Source: CAZLQR01 sp964404095
Lineage (GTDB): Bacteria; Patescibacteriota; Microgenomatia; UBA1406; GWC2-37-13
Direction of reading: 5' to 3'
Length of the DNA stretch: 43,483 nucleotides
Assembly (NCBI GenBank): GCA_964404095.1
Contig: CAYOIN010000006.1
Coordinates: forward strand, 1 to 43,483
Shown: positions 41,390 to 43,483 of the stretch, one piece after another
Layout: each line of letters begins with the position of its first letter
Position numbering within the stretch: the stretch's first letter is position 1
Position numbers and translations under genes: made by a program
The notes under the pieces: generated by a model
Told to the model about the DNA's origin: nothing
The model's database searches: none
Seen by the model: the letters and a program-made list of their open reading frames with translations, nothing else

Positions 41390-41437
41390 CCCGCCTGCTT
41401 GGGCTTCGCCCCCAAAACTTTTCGGAGGGACGGCGGG
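41390..41437. terminator. Nested GC hairpin between convergent genes
   Basis: An outer stem CCCGCC (41390-41395) / GGCGGG (41432-41437) encloses TTGGG (41399-41403) / CCCAA (41411-41415). On the minus strand the outer stem is followed by C and then AAAAAGG, not a T-run. A pyrimidine-rich tract (about 41341-41388) precedes it. It separates the ATPase gene from the AT-rich gene to its right and may be a Rho-type or strong structural stop. Confidence 0.4.
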
Positions 41438-41438
41438 A

Positions 41439-43483
41439 CTATGAAACTAAACTCTTTTCCAAAATTTCAAAATGCTTCGGGTCTGATTCTTTCACAATGT
41501 TCAATAAAATCTTGATTGCGTCTTTGCTCTCGCTTTTATCTTTATGCTCGATTGTGCTTGTCGGGTCGGAATTGTGAGAAAATTCATTGACCAGCTTGTA
41601 CGCTTTGCCAGCGTCCACAGTGCAAATTTCCTCATCTGGATCATTGATGCTTTTGACCAAAACTTCCATTTTGGATTTTTGATCACCTGTTGTAGGTATC
41701 TTGAAATCAGCAAAAATATCAAAAAATCTTCTCGCCATATTTCCAATCGTATAAAAATCCTCATATTCCATATCTTGTTTTTCTGAAAATTCTTTGAGTT
41801 TGGCAAACAAAAAGTGATATTCGGATTTATAGTTTCGCAATGTCTTATCAAGCGCAACAATTTTAGCTTTTCTCACATCTGATTCAGTAAAATTTTCCAC
41901 CATGAAAAACTCACATGGGATCGGCTTTTCTGTCTTACTTTCTGATTTTAGTTTCTCGTTATCTTTTTTCGTTGAATTGTTTTTATTGATAAACCATTCT
42001 TTAACTAAATTGAAAAGCTGGAAATTATGAGTGGAAATAAAAAGTTGTCCGACTTCTTTGAAATGTGTGTTTATCATTGAAAAACAGTGATAAATGAAGT
42101 TTGAATCAAAGCTAGAAATCGGGTCGTCAATAAAAATAATTCCTTTTGATTTATCAAAATCGCCTTCGCCGACTTTAACGACAAAATATGAAAAAGCGAT
42201 TGCGGTTTTTTCACCCTCGCTCAAATTTTTTGCTGGCTTTCCGTCTCTATTTATTGCGTATCCCTTATTATCGCCGTCCAATGCAAGCTCTATTTCGTTT
42301 CTACCAAAAAATTCTTCCAGATGTTTATTGATCGCTATGATAGCTTTACCGATATTTGAAGTCTGCTTTTCAAGCTCTGCAATATCGGAATGATTTTTAT
42401 TGATTGCGTCTTGGGCTTCTTTTTCGTTTTTCAACGCTTCTTCTAAATCTGTTCCCATTTTCTTATAGTCCTGACCTGCCAAAGCAGTAGCGATTGAGTT
42501 CAGTTCAAGTTTCTCGCGGGAGCTCGAAACTTCGTTTGCGTGATTTTTTGCTTTTTCATTATGCTCATTGATAATTTTGTTTAATTCCAAAACTACACCA
42601 TTGTAAGAAGTCAAAAAGTCTTCTGGCTTTGCTGGGCTTGAAATATTGGCAAGCGGATTGTCGTACTTCTCTTGAAGTGGTTTTGTCGCTTCGTCAATCC
42701 ATGCGTTTATTTTTTTGATAGCTTCGTTAAGTTCCTTTGCTTTGCTCGTATATTTGTCTTTCAGATCAGGATACAAATCATCATTTTTTGTCGCAATCTC
42801 TATCCGTTTTATTTTCTGAATTTCACTTTTCAGACTTGCAATTGCGCTTTGTAAATCTTCGTAGTCCTTGCTGAAATGTTTTGAAAGTATAGTTAAAAAA
42901 GCTTTTTCTAGTGGTTTCTGGCAAAATAAACATTTTTCTTTTTCTTCTTTTGTTTTGTGTAAATCAAAACCTTGCTTTACCCAATTATTCAAAATTTGAT
43001 CGTCTTTTAGTCTATCAAGCGTTTCCGACACAACTTTCTTACCAAGCAAAGCCTCAATTTTTTCGAATATCTTTTGAAAACTATCAACAATTTCACCATT
43101 TAATGAAAAAGAAAAACTATATTCTAAAAACTCGGCTTGCGATTTGCCCGCTTCGCTTTTGCTTATTGCTTCATATTTTTTCTTGTCTTCGTCAGACAAA
43201 GCTTTGGCTGCAAAATTATCAACGCCAATAGTATTGATTTTGTTTACTGCATTTGTCCTGTTATAAGATTTGTCAAAAAGAATGTTCGCGATTTCTCGCC
43301 CCAAACCAGTTAGAAACGTATTTTTTGTTTCGTCTATTGCCGACTTGTCTTTTTTTGCCTGCTCGTATGTTTTTTCTAGATTAATTTTATCTTGTTTCAG
43401 CTGTTCAAGTCGTTTCTTGCTTTCAATGTCTTCCTCGCTCACATAAATAATCGGGTTGCATGAATCTGAAGGATCAAAAGAAA
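41439..43483 (-). CDS. AAA_13-type SMC/RloC-like ATPase (partial, 5' end outside window)
   Basis: The frame is open to the right edge (a GTG at 43442 is internal), so 681 codons are seen and the Walker A N-terminus is missing. Visible parts: long coiled-coil arms with a CLFCQKPLE zinc-hook-like CxxC; then the ABC signature LSEGEKTAIAFSYFVVK, Walker B GIIFIDDPISSFDSNFIYHC and the H-loop FISTHNFQLFNLVKEW; then a C-terminal domain (SEYHFLFAKL, NMARRFFDIFADFKIP). This order is that of AAA_13 proteins, which include RloC-type anticodon nucleases and other phage-defence ATPases. Its AT-rich composition differs from its neighbours, suggesting recent acquisition. Defence is inference. Confidence 0.8.
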   Translation of the reverse strand, partial: SFDPSDSCNPIIYVSEEDIESKKRLEQLKQDKINLEKTYEQAKKDKSAIDETKNTFLTGLGREIANILFDKSYNRTNAVNKINTIGVDNFAAKALSDEDKKKYEAISKSEAGKSQAEFLEYSFSFSLNGEIVDSFQKIFEKIEALLGKKVVSETLDRLKDDQILNNWVKQGFDLHKTKEEKEKCLFCQKPLEKAFLTILSKHFSKDYEDLQSAIASLKSEIQKIKRIEIATKNDDLYPDLKDKYTSKAKELNEAIKKINAWIDEATKPLQEKYDNPLANISSPAKPEDFLTSYNGVVLELNKIINEHNEKAKNHANEVSSSREKLELNSIATALAGQDYKKMGTDLEEALKNEKEAQDAINKNHSDIAELEKQTSNIGKAIIAINKHLEEFFGRNEIELALDGDNKGYAINRDGKPAKNLSEGEKTAIAFSYFVVKVGEGDFDKSKGIIFIDDPISSFDSNFIYHCFSMINTHFKEVGQLFISTHNFQLFNLVKEWFINKNNSTKKDNEKLKSESKTEKPIPCEFFMVENFTESDVRKAKIVALDKTLRNYKSEYHFLFAKLKEFSEKQDMEYEDFYTIGNMARRFFDIFADFKIPTTGDQKSKMEVLVKSINDPDEEICTVDAGKAYKLVNEFSHNSDPTSTIEHKDKSESKDAIKILLNIVKESDPKHFEILEKSLVS

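Noticed and set aside
41439..43442. GTG at 43442 as the true start of the AAA_13 gene
   Set aside because: The frame stays open to the window edge and the Walker A region has not been reached, so the gene is cut.

Overview
The window looks like a piece of chromosome from a Patescibacteria / Candidate Phyla Radiation bacterium; I cannot resolve the lineage. The case rests on several things. Genes are packed with gaps of a few bases, overlapping stops and ATGA overlaps. Many products are CPR-style: a VirD4/TraD-like ATPase, a FemX-like ligase, a membrane-anchored Mur ligase, a shortened YebC, a TPR protein with an acidic tail, and GT-C membrane glycosyltransferases. There is almost no central metabolism (purB is the only clear biosynthetic enzyme). 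TGA is used as a stop, so the code is standard and not the Gracilibacteria/Absconditabacteria code.

Layout. 1-7.1 kb: start of a secreted protein, a terminator, a VirD4/TraD-like ATPase, a divergent XRE regulator with tandem operators, and a two-gene glycosyltransferase operon. 7.5-9.5 kb: a visibly GC-rich island with two exported or membrane proteins, one with a strong Shine-Dalgarno site, next to a hairpin-dense untranslated stretch. 9.4-10.1 kb: no convincing gene. 10.3-13.6 kb: a surface protein with a sorting-like tail, a SPOUT methyltransferase, a membrane-anchored methyltransferase, a ferric-reductase-like haem protein and tRNA-Leu(CAA). 13.7-27.3 kb: a largely plus-strand housekeeping run (M17 aminopeptidase, CBS protein, epimerase, Lgt-like protein, DksA-like protein, purB, KefB-type antiporter, LytR_C-like protein, YebC). 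27.3-28.36 kb: about 1.06 kb without genes, holding DnaA-box-like sites, a family of 24-bp palindromes and TTAGCYTCR repeats. 28.36-32.7 kb: envelope genes (FemX, DegT aminotransferase, MurF-like ligase, hydrolase). 32.8-35.7 kb: DsbA-like protein, YibE/F, ZIP transporter and a Fur-family regulator with a perfect operator. 35.7-39.6 kb: small hypothetical proteins, a DUF1761 protein and a free-standing FtsK-gamma-like domain. 39.7 kb to the end: a protease-less FtsH-like AAA+ ATPase and an AT-rich AAA_13-type ATPase cut by the window edge.

The strongest window-wide signal is promoter architecture. More than twenty genes have a TATAAT-like -10 hexamer only 5-10 bases before the start codon and no Shine-Dalgarno site, so transcription should begin at or next to the start codon (leaderless mRNAs). 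This sets most of the start choices below. The 7.5-9.5 kb island departs from the pattern. The most unusual DNA is the repeat-rich gene-free region at 27.3-28.36 kb, a candidate replication origin or regulatory hub.
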